This document shows, one piece after another, positions 9,640 through 17,756 of a DNA stretch of 64,000 nucleotides. The notes under the pieces were generated by a model, which did no database searches, was not told where the DNA came from, and was given only the letters and a program-made list of their open reading frames with translations. The stretch spans positions 62,001 to 126,000 of the forward strand of contig NZ_JAQQTG010000051.1 of assembly GCF_028561335.1 (NCBI RefSeq). Reading direction: 5' to 3'. Source of the DNA: Aequorivita todarodis. Lineage in GTDB: Bacteria > Bacteroidota > Bacteroidia > Flavobacteriales > Flavobacteriaceae. The position numbers and the translations under genes were made by a program. The number at the start of each line of letters is the position of its first letter. Positions within the stretch are counted from its first letter, which is position 1.

Positions 9640-11471
9640 AGCAGCTTCTAACCGGTTTCTTTTTTATAGCAATATCCTTTTCGGCATTTGCGCAGAATAA
9701 CAAATGCTATTGGCAGCAGGAAGTAGATTATAAAATGACCGTCGATATGGACGTGAAAACCTTTCAATATAAAGGCACGCAGGAGTTGAAATACACGAAC
9801 AACTCTCCCGATACCTTGACAAAGGTTTTCTATCATCTTTACTTCAACGCATTCCAGCCGGGCAGCGAAATGGACGTGCGTTCGCGGACCATCGCAGATC
9901 CGGATAGCCGCGTGATGGATAGGATTTCAAAACTATCCCCTTCGGAAATTGGATACATTAAACCAACGCTTTTCACACAGGATGGCGTTGCCGCAAATTA
10001 TACCATTAAAGGTACAGTGATGCAGGTATTGCTGAACAAACCTATTTTGCCGGGCGAAAGCACCGTGTTTAATATGAACTGGGACGCGCAAGTGCCGTTG
10101 CAGATCCGACGTTCGGGGCGTGACAGTTCTGAGGGCGTTGCCTTAACGATGACGCAATGGTACCCAAAAATAGCCGAATACGATTTTGAAGGCTGGCACG
10201 CTGACCCATACATTGCCCGCGAATTTTACAGCGTTTGGGGCGATTATGACGTTACCATAACCATAGACGCCGATTATACCATTGGCGGAACCGGTTATCT
10301 TCAAAATCCCGCCGAAGTAGGTCACGGATACACCGTTCCCGGTCAAAAGTGGATGAAACCTAAAAAGGGAAAATATACTTGGCACTTTTTGGCACCCGAT
10401 GTACACGACTTTGCTTGGGCTGCAGATGATGAATATGTACACGATACCTATCCCGGGCCTAATGGTGTAACCCTTCATTTCTTCTACAAGAACGATCCTG
10501 AAATTGCCGAGAACTGGAAAAACCTGCAACCGAAAACGGCGGCATTGATGGAATTTTTCAACGAGCACATTGGGGAATATCCCTATGAGCAATATTCCGT
10601 AATACAAGGTGGCGACGGCGGAATGGAATATGCCATATGTACCATGATTACGGGTGGGCGTGAGTTTGGAAGCCTTGTAGGTGTAACCGCCCACGAGCTT
10701 GCACATTCCTGGTTTCAGTTTGTTTTGGCTACCAACGAAAGCAAACACGAGTGGATGGACGAAGGTTTTACTTCTTACATTTCAGATGAGGCCATGAATT
10801 ATGTAATGGAGGAAAACAAACCAAATCCGCACGCCGGTTCCTACAGAAGTTATTTCTATATGGCCACAAGCGGCGCGGAACAGCCCCTCACTACCCATGC
10901 CGACAGATACGCTACCAATCGTTCCTACGGCATAAATGCCTATAGCAAGGGTTCGGTATTTTTAACGCAGTTAGGATACGTTATCGGACCAGAAAACCTT
11001 TCAAAAACACTAAAGCGGTATTATTCCGATTTCAAATTTAAGCACCCCACACCAAATGATTTTATCCGCACCGCGGAAAAGGTTTCGGGCTTTGAGTTGG
11101 ATTGGTACCTAACAGATTGGACGCAAACCACAAACACCATCGATTACGGAATAAAAGCTGTGGAAAGCGAAGGTGAAAGCACAAAGGTAACTTTGGAGAG
11201 AATCGGCTTGATGCCAATGCCCATAGACCTTTACGTGACCTATGAAGACGGTTCGCAGGAATTGTTCTACATTCCATTGCGGATGATGTGGGGCGAAAAG
11301 CCAAACCCATTCACTGAACTCAAGCGCACCGTTTTGGAAGATTGGCCGTGGGCATACCCGACCTATACTTTTGAAATAAAGAACGGTAAAAAAGTAAAAA
11401 ATATGATGATAGATGCCACGCGAAGAATGGCGGATATTAATCCTGAAAATAATCTTTGGGAAGTAAAATAA
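9636..11471 (+). CDS. M1 family zinc metallopeptidase (aminopeptidase-like), exported
   Basis: 611 residues with a Sec signal peptide (FFFIAISFSAFAQ). The zinc site is intact: HELAH (353-357) and Glu376 in MDEGF, exactly the HExxH-x18-E spacing of M1 peptidases. GGMEY (328-332) stands where the GAMEN exopeptidase motif usually lies. The N-terminal beta domain (about 25-270) precedes the catalytic domain. Periplasmic or surface location is expected. It is coupled to the upstream S8 peptidase, so the pair could work in sequence: endoproteolysis, then N-terminal trimming. Confidence 0.93.
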   Translation: MKQLLTGFFFIAISFSAFAQNNKCYWQQEVDYKMTVDMDVKTFQYKGTQELKYTNNSPDTLTKVFYHLYFNAFQPGSEMDVRSRTIADPDSRVMDRISKLSPSEIGYIKPTLFTQDGVAANYTIKGTVMQVLLNKPILPGESTVFNMNWDAQVPLQIRRSGRDSSEGVALTMTQWYPKIAEYDFEGWHADPYIAREFYSVWGDYDVTITIDADYTIGGTGYLQNPAEVGHGYTVPGQKWMKPKKGKYTWHFLAPDVHDFAWAADDEYVHDTYPGPNGVTLHFFYKNDPEIAENWKNLQPKTAALMEFFNEHIGEYPYEQYSVIQGGDGGMEYAICTMITGGREFGSLVGVTAHELAHSWFQFVLATNESKHEWMDEGFTSYISDEAMNYVMEENKPNPHAGSYRSYFYMATSGAEQPLTTHADRYATNRSYGINAYSKGSVFLTQLGYVIGPENLSKTLKRYYSDFKFKHPTPNDFIRTAEKVSGFELDWYLTDWTQTTNTIDYGIKAVESEGESTKVTLERIGLMPMPIDLYVTYEDGSQELFYIPLRMMWGEKPNPFTELKRTVLEDWPWAYPTYTFEIKNGKKVKNMMIDATRRMADINPENNLWEVK

Positions 11472-11488
11472 TTTAAACCAATAATCTT

Positions 11489-11516
11489 GTAGGCGCGCGA
11501 TTAATCGCGCGCCTAC
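11489..11516. repeat. Perfect 28-base palindrome (REP-like hairpin) at the RAYT 3' end
   Basis: Each arm is 14 bases (GTAGGCGCGCGATT and its reverse complement), perfectly matched. It contains the stop codon of the transposase gene (11513-11515) and lies 18 bases after the M1 peptidase stop, so it may also act as a hairpin between the convergent genes. The arm core GGCGCGCGAT recurs at 12156-12197. Confidence 0.85.
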
Positions 11517-12055
11517 ATTTTTAAACCTGCTTCATTATTCCGGTCTCTATACCACATTTTCGGGTTGTTTTGAATATAATCCTGAATTTTTAAAAATGAT
11601 GTTTGGTTTCGGATGATGTGATCGTAAAATCTTGCCTGCCAACCAAATTTTGTATTTATTTTTCTACAGTCAAACGTTGTTTTTCCTTTAAACCAACGAA
11701 CCGCAGTTGAAATATTCTGATGCAACATGGGGTTTTTATTTCCTGTAATCCCTCCTGTTTTTTCATCAATGGCGAAATCGTTGGTTTTTATATGTTTTAA
11801 ACCATCTATTATCAAAATACCATGCAAATGATTCGGCATAATCACAAAATCGGCAATTTCAATATTTGAATATTGTGTTTCAATATTACGCCAATTTGAT
11901 TCCACAATTAAGCCCGCTTCATTTAAAACCATTATATCATTTTCAATATTTCCAAAAAAATGTTCTTTCTTCTTGGTACAAATTGTCAAAAAATATAATC
12001 CAATATTGGAATAATCCCAATTTTTTAATCTGAATGAACCATCTTTGTGTTTCAC
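11513..12055 (-). CDS. REP-associated tyrosine transposase (RAYT, IS200-like Y1 family)
   Basis: 180 residues from a GTG at 12055. The HUH metal site appears as MPNHLHGILII, and the catalytic tyrosine is the likely Tyr in WQARFYDHIIRN; the ending IQNNPKMWYRDR is typical of this group. RAYTs are domesticated single-strand transposases that act on REP-type hairpins rather than moving their own gene. Consistent with this, a perfect palindrome overlaps the stop codon and related hairpin/direct repeats lie 80-145 bases upstream of the start. The gene seems intact. It is inserted between the peptidase operon and rnpA and is convergent to the former. Confidence 0.88.
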   Translation of the reverse strand: MKHKDGSFRLKNWDYSNIGLYFLTICTKKKEHFFGNIENDIMVLNEAGLIVESNWRNIETQYSNIEIADFVIMPNHLHGILIIDGLKHIKTNDFAIDEKTGGITGNKNPMLHQNISTAVRWFKGKTTFDCRKINTKFGWQARFYDHIIRNQTSFLKIQDYIQNNPKMWYRDRNNEAGLKM

Positions 12056-12131
12056 AATAAATGTTTTATTTAACTAAATGTAACCCATTTTCTTAAATTT
12101 ATCACTACAATTGAGGATTGACGATGCGCAG

Positions 12132-12198
12132 AAATGGCGTGCGATTATACGGAAAGGCGCGCGATTATGCGAAAAGGCGCGCGATAAATCGCGCGCCT
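12132..12198. repeat. Three 20-base tandem units ending in a hairpin (REP-like)
   Basis: The word GGCGYGCGAT begins at 12136, 12156 and 12176, an exact 20-base period, each preceded by AAA(A/T). The third unit is followed by its inverted copy, forming an 11-bp stem with a two-base loop (12175-12198). The stem core equals that of the palindrome at 11489-11516, so the transposase gene is bracketed by the same REP-like element. The hairpin ends 10 bases before the rnpA ATG. Confidence 0.8.
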
Positions 12199-12208
12199 AC
12201 ACAAAATT

Positions 12209-12574
12209 ATGAACCAAAAATTTCCCAAAACCCAAAAACTAAAAAGCGCCAAGACAATTGAAAATTTGTTTTTGGAAGGGAAAACACATTCCAAATTTCC
12301 CATAAAAGTATTTTTTCTTCCGAAGGAAAACTTGGAAAACCATCTCGCTGCTTTCGCAGTTCCGAAACGGAATTTTAAATCGGCCGTGGAACGAAACCGC
12401 GTTAAAAGACAGCTTCGCGAAGCCTATCGGCTTAACAAACACTTGCTTAAAGAAATTCACGGCAAGAAATTTGTGATGCTATTTCTCTTTTTGGGAAAAG
12501 TCAAACCGCAGTACGCCGAACTTGACAAAGCAATGGTAAAGCTGCTTAAAAAATTAGGATATGAAAATAGTTAG
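12209..12574 (+). CDS. rnpA: Ribonuclease P protein component
   Basis: 121 residues. The family signature is clear: PIKVFFLP, AFAVPKRNFKSAVERNRVKR and QLREAYRLNK, matching the RNR box that contacts the RNase P RNA and pre-tRNA leader. The small basic protein assists 5' maturation of tRNAs. The ATG at 12209 lies 10 bases after a strong REP-like hairpin, which may affect its translation. The 3' end overlaps the next lipoprotein gene by 14 bases, so the two are likely coupled. Confidence 0.93.
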   Translation: MNQKFPKTQKLKSAKTIENLFLEGKTHSKFPIKVFFLPKENLENHLAAFAVPKRNFKSAVERNRVKRQLREAYRLNKHLLKEIHGKKFVMLFLFLGKVKPQYAELDKAMVKLLKKLGYENS

Positions 12575-13376
12575 CACTTTACTTTTATTGTTTGTTTTAA
12601 GTTGCTCTGGCGGAGGGGCAAATAAAGATTTTGAAACTTTGGAAGCTCCATCGGCATCTTATGAAATGAGTCCGGAGATGGAGGATATTTCTCAAAATAC
12701 CCAGATCCAGGAACAAAAAATAATCAAAACGGCTCGTCTCGCTTTTGAAACCAAAGATGTGGAGGCGACCCATAAAAAAATTATTCAGCTTGCTTCGCAA
12801 TACAAAGGCTTGGTGCAAAGCGACAACAGCGGCAAAGACTACAACCGTATTTATAAAAATATGACCGTCCGCATTCCCACGAAAAATTTTCAGCAATTTA
12901 TCGACGGCATTTCTGAAGGTGTTGCCTATTTCGACCAAAAAGATATTTCAAGGCAGGACGTTTCCGAAGAATTTGTGGATTTGGAAGCGCGTTTAAAAGC
13001 AAAGCGCGTGCTTGAGGAACGCTATCTTGAGCTGCTGAAAAAAGCGAATAAAGTTGAGGAAATGTTGCAAATAGAACGCGAACTTTCCAACATTCGTGAG
13101 GAAATTGAAGCTAAACAAGGGCGATTGCAGTATCTGCAAAGCCAGGTTTCAATGAGCACCGTAAACATTGAATTTTATAAAACCACTGCGGAAACCGGCA
13201 TCACCCAATCCTACGGGCAAAAAATGAAAAACGCGCTGCAGGGCGGATGGAACGGCATTTCGGTATTTTTCTTGGGCATTTTATACCTTTGGCCTTTATT
13301 CCTCGTTGCAATAATAGTTGTTATCATTCTTCGTATATTTCTGAAGAAGAGAAAACCAAAAAATCCCAAAAACTAA
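12561..13376 (+). CDS. DUF4349-domain lipoprotein
   Basis: 271 residues. The signal peptide has the lipobox VLSC (Cys at about residue 15). The middle holds a DUF4349 pattern: KTARLAFETKDVEATHKKI, VRIPTKNFQQFIDGI and SEEFVDLEARLKAKRVLEER, followed by a coiled coil (about 145-205) of the type KVEEMLQIERELSNIREEIE. A C-terminal transmembrane segment (about 240-262) ends in a basic tail RIFLKKRKPK. It is thus anchored at both ends in the envelope. The molecular function of the family is not established. It overlaps the end of rnpA. Confidence 0.82.
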   Translation: MKIVSTLLLLFVLSCSGGGANKDFETLEAPSASYEMSPEMEDISQNTQIQEQKIIKTARLAFETKDVEATHKKIIQLASQYKGLVQSDNSGKDYNRIYKNMTVRIPTKNFQQFIDGISEGVAYFDQKDISRQDVSEEFVDLEARLKAKRVLEERYLELLKKANKVEEMLQIERELSNIREEIEAKQGRLQYLQSQVSMSTVNIEFYKTTAETGITQSYGQKMKNALQGGWNGISVFFLGILYLWPLFLVAIIVVIILRIFLKKRKPKNPKN

Positions 13377-13427
13377 AACTCCAAATTCCAAGTTTTGGAG
13401 ATTCCTTTTAAATTAAATTTTCAGAAA

Positions 13428-15050
13428 ATGAAAAAAAGAATAATAGTTCCCATCATCGCCGTCGGTATCTTTTTTACTACCGTAAGTTTCAAAAGTGACT
13501 TTTTTGAAATTGCCAAACAGATTGAAATCTTCACCACACTTTTCAAAGAATTGAACATGAACTACGTGGACGAAGTAACGCCCGCAACGCTTATGGACAA
13601 AGCCATTAAAGGCATGTTGGAAGATTTGGACCCATACACCGTTTATTGGAACGAACAGCAAGTAGAGGATGCCAAAATCAACAATTCCGGTATTTATACG
13701 GGCATTGGTGCCACCGCGCAGAGCAGAAAGGATAAAATTATAATTGTGGAGCCCTACAAGGATTACCCTGCCGATAAAGCGGGATTGAAGGCTGGGGACG
13801 AAATCGTAAAAATAGGCAACGTAAATATTGCCGATTTGGAAGACGACGCCGGCGAATTATTAAAAGGCGCACCCGGCTCAACCGTTGATGTAACTTACAA
13901 AAGACAAGGAAAAACAGCCACTGCAACCATCACCAGAGGGGCGGTGGATTTAAAAGCGGTTCCCTTTTACAAATTGATAAATGACGACATTGGATACATT
14001 GTGCTTTCACAGTTCAACCGAAAAACTACTATTGAGACCAAAGCTGCGCTGGTTGATTTGAAGTCGCAGGGCGCAAAAAAAATCATTCTGGATTTACGCG
14101 GAAACCCAGGCGGCTTGCTAAATGAAGCCATAAACGTGGTAAACCTATTTGTGGATAAAGGCGAAGTGATTACCACGACCAAATCGGTTATTGAAAAATA
14201 CAACCAAACCTATAAGACCAAAAGCGACCCCGTAGATACTGAAATTCCACTTGTAGTTTTGGTAAACGGAAGAAGCGCTTCGGCCAGTGAAATTGTTTCG
14301 GGCGGATTGCAGGATTTGGACCGTGCGGTAATTGTGGGCGCCCGAAGTTTCGGAAAGGGGCTCGTACAGCGTCCAAAAAAATTGACTTACGGAACACAGT
14401 TAAAAGTAACCATTTCGCGTTATTATACCCCCAGCGGCCGCTGCATACAGGCCCTTGACTACTGGCACCGTGACGAAAACGGCGACCCCATCCGGAAAGA
14501 TGCCAAGGAATACAACGCCTTTAAGACCAAAGGTGGAAGAACGGTTTACGATGGCGGCGGGATTTTGCCCGATGTGGAATTGAAATCTGCGGTTTTTAGC
14601 CCTATAACCACGGCTTTGCTAAAGGACAACGCCATTTTCGATTTTGCAACAAAATATTACTACAGCCATCAAATGACAGACTGGAAAAATTTTAAGTTTA
14701 CCGAAGCCGATTTTCAGGATTTTCTGAAATTTTTAAAAGACAACAATTTCGAATACGAAACCGAAACCGAAAAGAAGTTTGCCGAAGGTTTAAAAATCTC
14801 GGAAGATGACGATATGAGCAAGGATATTTCAGCAAGTTACAACCAGCTTATGGCTGCAATTGATAATGCCAAAGACAAAGCTATCGTTGATAAAAAAGTA
14901 GAAATAGAATCGTTGTTGACCGATGAAATTTTAAAGCGCTATTTCTATCGCGAAGGTTTGTACAATTACCAAATAGAGCACAATCCCGAGATTTTGGAGG
15001 CGGTTGCTGTTTTGAATGATGAAGGAAGGTATAGGAAAATTTTGAAGTGA
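13428..15050 (+). CDS. S41 family C-terminal processing peptidase with PDZ domain
   Basis: 540 residues from the ATG at 13428; the in-frame ATG at 13395 would put extra residues before an ideal signal sequence (MKKRIIVPIIAVGIFFTTV). Residues about 80-165 form a PDZ domain (YTGIGATAQ, DKAGLKAGDEIVKIG). The tail-specific protease domain follows, with LDLRGNPGGLLNEAINV, the nucleophile region GRSASASEIVSGG and the general-base region SFGKGLVQ. Such CtpA/Prc enzymes cleave exported or misfolded proteins in the periplasm. A weak hairpin (13379-13400, CTCCAAA arms) separates it from the upstream gene. Confidence 0.92.
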   Translation: MKKRIIVPIIAVGIFFTTVSFKSDFFEIAKQIEIFTTLFKELNMNYVDEVTPATLMDKAIKGMLEDLDPYTVYWNEQQVEDAKINNSGIYTGIGATAQSRKDKIIIVEPYKDYPADKAGLKAGDEIVKIGNVNIADLEDDAGELLKGAPGSTVDVTYKRQGKTATATITRGAVDLKAVPFYKLINDDIGYIVLSQFNRKTTIETKAALVDLKSQGAKKIILDLRGNPGGLLNEAINVVNLFVDKGEVITTTKSVIEKYNQTYKTKSDPVDTEIPLVVLVNGRSASASEIVSGGLQDLDRAVIVGARSFGKGLVQRPKKLTYGTQLKVTISRYYTPSGRCIQALDYWHRDENGDPIRKDAKEYNAFKTKGGRTVYDGGGILPDVELKSAVFSPITTALLKDNAIFDFATKYYYSHQMTDWKNFKFTEADFQDFLKFLKDNNFEYETETEKKFAEGLKISEDDDMSKDISASYNQLMAAIDNAKDKAIVDKKVEIESLLTDEILKRYFYREGLYNYQIEHNPEILEAVAVLNDEGRYRKILK

Positions 15051-15115
15051 TAAATACGCTCAAAATATTGATTGAACATCTTTTCAAAAACCATATAATT
15101 ATTTAAATTCATCAA

Positions 15116-15955
15116 ATGAAATCTGATATAATAAAATCCTTATCAAATAATTTTGAAGACCACTCACAAACTACAGAGAATGGAATAGAATTTTGGTTTG
15201 CAAGAGATATTCAACATTTATTGGGTTATTCAGAATGGAGAAATTTTCAAAAGGTCATTACCAAGGCTAAAATATCTTGTGAAGCCACGGGTAATGATAT
15301 TTTAGACCATTTTGTTGACGTCAACAAAATGGTACAACTCGGTTCTGGGAGTGAGCGAGAAATTGATGATATAATGCTCACAAGGTATGCTTGCTATTTA
15401 ATTGCCCAAAATGGAGATCCTAAAAAAGAGCAAATTGCTTTTGCACAGAATTATTTTGCAATACAAACAAGAAAATTTGAAGAAATTGAAAAAAGAATCA
15501 AAGATTGGGAAAGACTTCAAGCAAGACAAAAATTAACGCTCTCTGAGAAAGAGTTATCCGAGCTCATTTATGAGCAGACGGGGAATGATAAAAATTTTGG
15601 ATTAATAAGAAGTAAGGGGGATCAAGCACTTTTTGGGAAGACCACACAACAAATGAAAAATAAACTCAATGTTCCCAAAGGAAGGGCATTAGCCGATTTT
15701 CTACCAACAATCACGATAAAAGCCAAAGATTTTGCAACAGAGATTACTGTTTTCAACACAAAAGACAAAAATTTAAAAAACGAAAGACAAATATCGACTG
15801 AGCATATAACCAATAATCGTTCCGTTAGAAAAATTCTACTTAGTAGAGGCATAAAACCTGAGGAATTGCCAGCCGAAGAGGATATTAAAAAATTGGAACG
15901 TAGGGTAATTTCAGAATCTAAAAAGCTTGGTAAAAATCCTGATAAATTGAAGTAA
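15116..15955 (+). CDS. dinD: DinD-like DNA-damage-inducible protein
   Basis: 279 residues that fit the DinD family along their length: WFARDIQHLLGYSEWRNFQ and YLIAQNGDPKKEQIAFAQ are characteristic, with a BRO-N-like N-terminal domain. In E. coli, DinD is LexA-regulated and interacts with RecA filaments. No LexA-like operator can be recognised in the 65-base upstream gap. The gene is isolated among envelope genes and is rather AT-rich, which suggests acquisition by transfer; that is inference. Confidence 0.8.
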   Translation: MKSDIIKSLSNNFEDHSQTTENGIEFWFARDIQHLLGYSEWRNFQKVITKAKISCEATGNDILDHFVDVNKMVQLGSGSEREIDDIMLTRYACYLIAQNGDPKKEQIAFAQNYFAIQTRKFEEIEKRIKDWERLQARQKLTLSEKELSELIYEQTGNDKNFGLIRSKGDQALFGKTTQQMKNKLNVPKGRALADFLPTITIKAKDFATEITVFNTKDKNLKNERQISTEHITNNRSVRKILLSRGIKPEELPAEEDIKKLERRVISESKKLGKNPDKLK

Positions 15956-15967
15956 TTGTATTTAACA

Positions 15968-16792
15968 ATGCACTCCTTCCTAACCTTCTTCGAAACTATG
16001 CCCGTTTGGATGAAAGCAGGTTGGGTGTTTTTTGTGCTTACCATTTTCTGGATTCTTGAAGGGTATTACACACTCGTTTTTACCAAATACAACAAATGGC
16101 GGCACGCAAAAACCAATTTAATCCTGCTGGCCTTTGTGATGTTGATAAACGTGGTTTTCGGGATTGCGACCGTTGGTATTTTTCTTTGGTTAAACAATTC
16201 AAATTTTGGATTACTACATCTTTTTGATGGGCCTGTTTGGTTAGAATTACTGCTTTCCATCCTGGTTTTGGATTTGATTGCGCAGTATTTCGTGCACTAT
16301 CTACTTCACAAAGTAAAGTGGATGTGGCGGCTGCACACCGTGCACCATAGTGATAAAAATGTGGACGTGACCACGGGCACGCGCCACCATCCTTTCGACT
16401 TTATTATTCGGGAAACGTTTGCTTTGATTGCCGTTGTGATTATGGGAATGCCAATTGCTTTCTATCTTTTTTACAGAATTTTGAGCGTGCTTTTTACCTA
16501 TTTCACCCACGCCAATATTTCGCTTCCAAAGCAACTGGACAAAGCGCTCAGCTACATAATTGTAACCCCGAATATGCACAAATTCCACCATCATTATCAA
16601 ATGCCGTGGACGGATAGCAACTTTGGAAATATGTTCTCAATTTGGGACCGCCTCTTCGGAACGTTTGTGTACGGAAAAACTGCGGATATTAAATACGGAC
16701 TGGACATTGCCGACCATCGCGATGATAAAAATATTTTGCAACAACTGAAACTTCCTTTTGACGGATCCATTCGTTATAAAAAACGATTTTAA
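15968..16792 (+). CDS. Sterol desaturase/fatty acid hydroxylase family membrane protein
   Basis: 274 residues from the ATG at 15968; the TTG at 15956 overlaps the previous stop region and is less likely. Four or five hydrophobic segments are present. The di-iron histidine clusters of the FA_hydroxylase family are visible: HYLLH, HTVHH, TRHHPFD and HKFHHHY. Members hydroxylate or desaturate lipids in the membrane with a non-haem di-iron centre. The lipid substrate cannot be told; in Bacteroidota candidates include carotenoids and sphingo- or ornithine lipids. Confidence 0.87.
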   Translation: MHSFLTFFETMPVWMKAGWVFFVLTIFWILEGYYTLVFTKYNKWRHAKTNLILLAFVMLINVVFGIATVGIFLWLNNSNFGLLHLFDGPVWLELLLSILVLDLIAQYFVHYLLHKVKWMWRLHTVHHSDKNVDVTTGTRHHPFDFIIRETFALIAVVIMGMPIAFYLFYRILSVLFTYFTHANISLPKQLDKALSYIIVTPNMHKFHHHYQMPWTDSNFGNMFSIWDRLFGTFVYGKTADIKYGLDIADHRDDKNILQQLKLPFDGSIRYKKRF

Positions 16793-16859
16793 CACTATCA
16801 TTATTTAGTTAACATAAAGTTAACCGCCTGTTTATCAATGCTGTTGTATCTTAGCGTTT

Positions 16860-17231
16860 ATGGTACAATCAGAAAGAGACGAAAACAAGGAGATTCTTAA
16901 GGAATCTGTGGCCTATTTAGAGAACCGGGGTTTTGAACACATCCAGGCCGATGTGGAAGGTTATGAAACCCCAAAATCCTATCACAAAAAAGATAGCGAT
17001 GTGGTAATTACTCCAGACATAGTAGCAGATCGTGCCGGGATAAAGCACTATTTTGAAATCAGTCTAAAATCTGAAAAACCGCGATTGCTAAAATCCAAAT
17101 GGCAGTTTTTGGATACGTTGACTCGTATGCGGAACCAGCGTTTTAAAATCATTACCCGCCGAGGGCATTATAAGTTTACGGACGAAATGCTGAAAGACCT
17201 TAATCTGGAGAAAAATCTTATTAAACTGTAA
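16860..17231 (+). CDS. Conserved small protein, possible nuclease-like fold, unknown function
   Basis: 123 residues, soluble and charged, with no signal peptide. A near-consensus -7 box (TATCTTAG, 16847-16854) sits just before the ATG. The middle reads SDVVITPDIVADRAGIKHYF then EISLKSEKPRLLKSKWQFLD. An Asp-rich strand followed by E-x-S-L-K is compatible with a PD-(D/E)XK nuclease-like core, but this is a weak resemblance. It ends convergent to the GNAT gene with a hairpin terminator between. Confidence 0.6.
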   Translation: MVQSERDENKEILKESVAYLENRGFEHIQADVEGYETPKSYHKKDSDVVITPDIVADRAGIKHYFEISLKSEKPRLLKSKWQFLDTLTRMRNQRFKIITRRGHYKFTDEMLKDLNLEKNLIKL

Positions 17232-17249
17232 TCAGTTTATACTTGAAAA

Positions 17250-17294
17250 TTTCCTCCTTTTTTACCCTAACCCTAAAGGGAAAAGAGGAGGAAA
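17250..17294. terminator. Bidirectional hairpin terminator between convergent genes
   Basis: An interrupted inverted repeat: TTTCCTCCT and its complement AGGAGGAAA form the base, and CCCT/AGGG pairing forms the top. It lies exactly between the stop at 17231 (+) and the stop at 17301 (-), with T/A-rich flanks. It contains CCCTAAAGGG (17271-17280), which recurs at 19220. Confidence 0.6.
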
Positions 17295-17300
17295 TATTTT

Positions 17301-17741
17301 TTAAACTCTAAGCATCGCAATATGCGGAATGCCATCTTCCATATAACGATCGCCGATGGTTTTAAACCCGTGGCTTTCGTAAAAAATTACCAAATACACT
17401 TGGGCCGATATCTTTATTTTATCGGCTTTATAGTTTGTTTTAATGGCTTCTATTGACGCTTTGGTGATGGCGTGGCCATAGCCCAGTTTTCGGTAGTTTT
17501 CACGCACCAAAACCCTTCCTATGGCAGCTTCGTCAAAATAATCACCCGCTTTGAAACAGCGCGCGTAGGCTACTAAATTACCGTCTTCCCACCCCATAAT
17601 GTGCAAGGCACGTTCGTCCTTTCCATCAATATCTTGATATACACAATCCTGCTCCACCACAAAAACCTCGCTCCGCAATTGTAAAACGTCGTACAATTCC
17701 TTTGTGCTCAATTCACCGAAATTCTTTACTTCAATTTCCAT
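17301..17741 (-). CDS. GNAT family N-acetyltransferase, ElaA-like
   Basis: 146 residues matching the ElaA branch: LYDVLQLRSEVFVVEQDCVY, DIDGKDERALHIMGW and the acetyl-CoA-binding region GRVLVRENYRKLGYGHAI. The C-terminus FYESHGFKTIGDRYMEDGIP is also typical. It transfers an acetyl group from acetyl-CoA to an unknown amine. The gene lies 15 bases downstream of the CDF transporter stop and is likely co-transcribed with it and rpiB. Confidence 0.88.
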   Translation of the reverse strand: MEIEVKNFGELSTKELYDVLQLRSEVFVVEQDCVYQDIDGKDERALHIMGWEDGNLVAYARCFKAGDYFDEAAIGRVLVRENYRKLGYGHAITKASIEAIKTNYKADKIKISAQVYLVIFYESHGFKTIGDRYMEDGIPHIAMLRV

Positions 17742-17756
17742 AGTTTTTTAAATAAA

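Noticed and set aside
10143-10748. Minus-strand ORF of 201 codons.
   Set aside because: Antisense to the M1 peptidase, which has intact catalytic motifs; the ORF lacks recognisable domains.
14150-14158. An exact DnaA box (TGTGGATAA) on the plus strand.
   Set aside because: Single occurrence inside the S41 peptidase gene (codons for FVDKG); expected by chance.
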